From Caryophanales bacterium UBA1231 (lineage in GTDB: Bacteria > Bacillota_I > Bacilli_A > ML615J-28 > CAG-313): DNA of 8,472 nt. Position numbers and translations under genes: made by a program. The DNA lies in the NCBI GenBank assembly GCA_002309035.1, contig DBWT01000077.1, positions 1 to 8,472 on the forward strand, read 5' to 3'. Below the pieces are notes generated by a model, which was not told the DNA's origin, did not search any database, and was given only the letters and a program-made list of their open reading frames with translations. Below, one piece after another: positions 5,992 through 8,472 of the stretch. Numbering within the stretch: the first letter of the stretch is position 1; each line of letters begins with the position of its first letter.

Positions 5992-7866
5992 ATGGATGAG
6001 AAGTCTGTTTATTATGAAGCTTATGCCGCCAACGAACGAGATGCCAATCGTCAATTAGCATGGGCATGTGCAGCTAGTGCCATTTTATTGTTTTTAGTAT
6101 GGATAGGTTATTTAACTAAATTATTTTCGGCAACAAGAACAACATTTATCGTTTTAACGATTATTGTTCCTATTTTAATTATTTTCTTACTTACACCTTT
6201 ACTTTGGATTAGAAAAGGTAGAAATAATAGACCAGGATTTAAATATTTTGTCTTATTCACAATGATTATGATCGTTGCGATGCTAAATGTTTTAATTCCT
6301 AAAAATACATTACTATGTTGGGTTATTTGTATTGTTTTAACTAATCACTATTACAACCCAAAAGTTGGAAAAATTATCTTTTTTACCTCTGTTATTTTAA
6401 TGGTTTTATGTAGTTTTGCTTCGATGTTCCTTGGTGAATTTGATCCTCATTTTCTGAGTGGTGAAGCTGATGAAGCCAATAATGTGATTAGACATTTTGC
6501 TACAAGCATAACTTGGCCTGATTCACCAGCTGGAAGATATGAATATCTAAAATACTTAAAAGAAATAGGTCGAAATAGATATTTCGCAACCATCGTCTTT
6601 TATTGTATTCCAAGAGTCTTTATTTTCACAATTATTTTTGTTATTTCTAATTCATTAAATAAACGTACTTATTTATTATTCCGTGATGAGATTAAAGTTA
6701 ATAGTGTACAACAAAAGGTTTCTACGGAATTAGAAGTTGCTAAAAGTATTCAAATGAATACTCTACCAGAAACATCTAAAACGCTAAATAAAGTTGAAAT
6801 CTTTGCTGAATTAAAACCAGCCAGAGAAGTTGGTGGTGACTTCTATGATTATTTTGAACTAGATGATAGTCATATAGCAATCGTTATTGGTGATGTTTCA
6901 GGCAAAGGAATTCCAGCAGCGATGTTTATGATGAAAACAATAACATGTTTTAAAAACTTCACAAGAAGTAATAAAACACCAAGCACAATCTTAAAAGAAG
7001 TTAATGAAGCAATATTTGAAGGTAATACAGCATCGATGTTTGTTACATGTTTCTTAGGTATTTTAGATACAAATACAGGTATCTTGAAATATGCTAATGC
7101 TGGACATAATCCTCCAATCATTGGTCATAACAATAGTTTCCATTATTTAAATTGTCAATCAGGCTTTTTACTTGGTGTTTTAAAGGATACTTATTTAGTT
7201 GATGAAGAAGTTAAACTTGAACAAGGAGATCTTATTACACTTTATACTGATGGTATTACAGAAGCTAGAAATGCTGAAAAAGATTTCTATGGTGAAAAAC
7301 GTTTGATTGATTTTTATAATTCAAAGACGTTTAACAGTATGTTACAACTTCACCATGAATTAAAAGATGATTTAGATTCTTTCACAAAAGGTTTTGAACA
7401 AAGTGATGATATTACATATCTTTCTCTTGGATATTTAGGAGATAAGATTTATTATAAAGAATTATCAATTGAATCACAACCAGATGCGTTATCTATTTTA
7501 TTTGCTTTCACAAAGAGTTTTGTCAATGAACATAAATTAAGTGAAAAATTAGTTAATGATTTACTAATTGTTATTGATGAAATTGCATCTAATATTATGA
7601 AATATGCATATGATGGTGGTAAAGGAGAAATCTTCTTTAGAATCTTATATAATGAATCACAAAGAACAGTTATTATGACATTTATCGATAAAGGCTTTAA
7701 GTTTAACCAATTAGACGTTAATAATGATAGTCTAAAAGGTAAAGCTGAAGACCATCGTGAAGGTGGCTTAGGAATCTTAATGGTTAAGAATATGACTGAT
7801 ACACAAACATATGAATATATTAATGGTAAAAATATTCTTAATTTTACAAAGCGTGTTGATAAATAA
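5992..7866 (+). CDS. Six-helix membrane sensor with SpoIIE/RsbU-type PP2C phosphatase and C-terminal RsbW-type HATPase domain
   Basis: This 624-residue protein has three modules. Residues 1-220 hold about six membrane helices (near 24-44, 51-72, 85-103, 105-118, 128-148, 199-220). Basic patches at 74-84 and 124-127 fit a cytosolic N-terminus. A loop of about 50 residues (149-198) would then lie outside. A linker with ELEVAKSIQMNTLP (246-259) leads into the PP2C domain, which keeps the metal aspartates in GGDFYD (D283), GDVSGKG (D301), YTDG (D420) and SDD (D472/D473). Residues from about 488 form a GHKL ATPase of the anti-sigma-factor kinase type: N-box DEIASNIMKYAY (E530, N534), DKG (D566, G568) and the lid EGGLGI (590-595). 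Expected activities are dephosphorylation (PP2C) and phosphorylation (HATPase) of the STAS serine of the upstream partner. An extracellular or membrane cue probably sets the balance. Confidence 0.93.
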   Translation: MDEKSVYYEAYAANERDANRQLAWACAASAILLFLVWIGYLTKLFSATRTTFIVLTIIVPILIIFLLTPLLWIRKGRNNRPGFKYFVLFTMIMIVAMLNVLIPKNTLLCWVICIVLTNHYYNPKVGKIIFFTSVILMVLCSFASMFLGEFDPHFLSGEADEANNVIRHFATSITWPDSPAGRYEYLKYLKEIGRNRYFATIVFYCIPRVFIFTIIFVISNSLNKRTYLLFRDEIKVNSVQQKVSTELEVAKSIQMNTLPETSKTLNKVEIFAELKPAREVGGDFYDYFELDDSHIAIVIGDVSGKGIPAAMFMMKTITCFKNFTRSNKTPSTILKEVNEAIFEGNTASMFVTCFLGILDTNTGILKYANAGHNPPIIGHNNSFHYLNCQSGFLLGVLKDTYLVDEEVKLEQGDLITLYTDGITEARNAEKDFYGEKRLIDFYNSKTFNSMLQLHHELKDDLDSFTKGFEQSDDITYLSLGYLGDKIYYKELSIESQPDALSILFAFTKSFVNEHKLSEKLVNDLLIVIDEIASNIMKYAYDGGKGEIFFRILYNESQRTVIMTFIDKGFKFNQLDVNNDSLKGKAEDHREGGLGILMVKNMTDTQTYEYINGKNILNFTKRVDK

Positions 7867-7904
7867 GTCAATTAAAATGTATTTTTTACTAATAATGAAT
7901 GATT

Positions 7905-7936
7905 AAGTTAAGTCTTAGACTTAACTTTTTCTTTTC
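7905..7936 (+). terminator. Intrinsic terminator of the partner-switch operon
   Basis: A perfect 10-base-pair stem, AAGTTAAGTC (7905-7914) with GACTTAACTT (7918-7927), has the loop TTA and is followed by a T-rich run broken by a C. It lies 38 bases after the phosphatase stop. The short loop may open to five bases. Confidence 0.88.
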
Positions 7937-7971
7937 TCACTACTTATTTACTCGCTTTTTATCGCGATTTT

Positions 7972-8002
7972 TGGTATAATATATTGTATTGTTTTATGAG
8001 GT
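7972..8002 (+). promoter_or_regulatory. Promoter and RBS of the GNAT-like gene
   Basis: An extended -10, TGGTATAAT (7972-7980), has no good -35 at 17-18 bases; the best is TCGCTT (7952-7957). The Shine-Dalgarno GAGGT (7998-8002) lies five bases before the ATG at 8008. The self-complementary ATCGCGAT (7961-7968), rare for such AT-rich DNA, lies in the spacer. Confidence 0.62.
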
Positions 8003-8007
8003 ATTAT

Positions 8008-8472
8008 ATGATAATAGTTAAAAAAGTTGAAACCAAAAAAGAACAAAAAGAGTTTGTTAACTTTCCTATTAAGCTTTATGCACATAATGAGTATTATGTA
8101 CCTATGCTTTATTCATCAGAAAAGAATATTTTCAGTGATGATTATGCATATAACAAAGTATGCGATGTATGTTTCTTTAATGCATACAAAGATGGTAAAA
8201 TGGTTGGTCGTATTCAAGGTATTATCCAAACAGAAGCAAATAAAAAATGGGATCAAAAGCGAATTCGTTTTACAAGATTTGATTGTATAAATGATCAAGA
8301 AGTAGCTAATGGTCTATTTGATGCTGTTGTTGCCTTTGGAAAAGACAAAGGTATGGATACATTTGTTGGACCACTTGGGTATTCTGATTTGGAACGTGAA
8401 GGGCTTTTAATTGAAGGCTTTGAAGAAGTTCAAACATATGAAGAACAATATAATTACGATTACTACCAAAAA
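8008..8472 (+). CDS. GNAT-like N-acetyltransferase family protein, N-terminal part (3' end outside window)
   Basis: The frame is open from the ATG at 8008 to the right edge, 155 codons. The start has a well-placed GAGGT. The order of motifs matches an uncharacterised GNAT-related family of usually about 370 residues. It begins with a segment reading FVNFPIKLY and YYVPML, followed by AYKDGKMVGRI. Next comes the tract RIRFTRFDCINDQEVANGLF. GPLGYSDLEREGLLIEGF and a tyrosine-rich stretch, YEEQYNYDYY, come last. In family members the corresponding text runs GPLGFTDLDPEGMLVEGF. GNAT proteins transfer acyl groups from acyl-CoA; this family's substrate is not known to me. The gene has its own promoter after a terminator, so it is probably not part of the partner-switch operon. 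The family match is from memory of the motifs. Confidence 0.83.
   Translation, partial: MIIVKKVETKKEQKEFVNFPIKLYAHNEYYVPMLYSSEKNIFSDDYAYNKVCDVCFFNAYKDGKMVGRIQGIIQTEANKKWDQKRIRFTRFDCINDQEVANGLFDAVVAFGKDKGMDTFVGPLGYSDLEREGLLIEGFEEVQTYEEQYNYDYYQK

Noticed and set aside
7452..7871. A 139-codon open frame on the minus strand over the HATPase domain
   Set aside because: It starts with TTG without a convincing ribosome binding site, lies wholly antisense to a conserved domain and resembles no family I know.
8027..8290. Open frames on either strand within 8027-8298
   Set aside because: Both overlap the GNAT-like gene, which has the promoter, the ribosome binding site and the family motifs; the others are low-complexity by-products of it.
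1..8472. tRNA, rRNA, riboswitch, CRISPR array, IS element or prophage
   Set aside because: Intergenic gaps are under 155 bases and are filled by terminators and promoters. No spaced repeats, transposase, integrase or cloverleaf-like sequence was seen.

Overview
The window is AT-rich (GC roughly 30%, judged by eye), gene-dense and bacterial. Tryptophan is always TGG. The seven complete gene ends use only TAA or TAG, and Shine-Dalgarno sites and sigma-A-type promoters are clear. Together with the gene content (ClpB, RsbU/RsbV/RsbW-type switch domains, a PQ-loop protein) this points to a low-GC Firmicute or a Tenericutes relative using the standard code, such as Acholeplasma, Izemoplasma, RF39 or Erysipelotrichia types. 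It does not fit a UGA=Trp mycoplasma. The exact taxon cannot be fixed from this sequence. No RNA gene, mobile element, CRISPR array or intergenic stretch over 300 bases was seen.

Layout: (1) Positions 1-1262 hold the 3' part of clpB, from the coiled-coil middle domain to the C-terminus. It ends at a hairpin that can also terminate the convergent gene. (2) Positions 1300-2232, minus strand, encode a stand-alone ComEC-like metallo-beta-lactamase-fold hydrolase. A 150-base divergent promoter region follows. (3) Positions 2383-4702 form a tight three-gene operon: a GH18 glycosidase without a signal peptide, a CaCA-type Ca2+/cation antiporter and a small three-helix PQ-loop (SemiSWEET-like) membrane protein. 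It closes with a strong terminator. (4) Positions 4827-7866 form a two-gene operon with its own promoter and terminator. The first product is a STAS domain fused to an APH-type kinase. The second has six membrane helices, a SpoIIE/RsbU-type PP2C phosphatase and a C-terminal RsbW-type HATPase kinase. (5) From 8008 a GNAT-like gene starts and runs off the window.

The most interesting part is region 4. All parts of a partner-switching circuit (sensor, phosphatase, opposing kinase and STAS target) sit in two polypeptides, but no sigma factor is adjacent. The STAS protein carries a small-molecule-type kinase domain as its likely output. The simplest model is that a surface signal sets the phosphorylation state of the STAS serine, which then controls the attached kinase. 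That model is inference; the domains and catalytic residues are seen directly.
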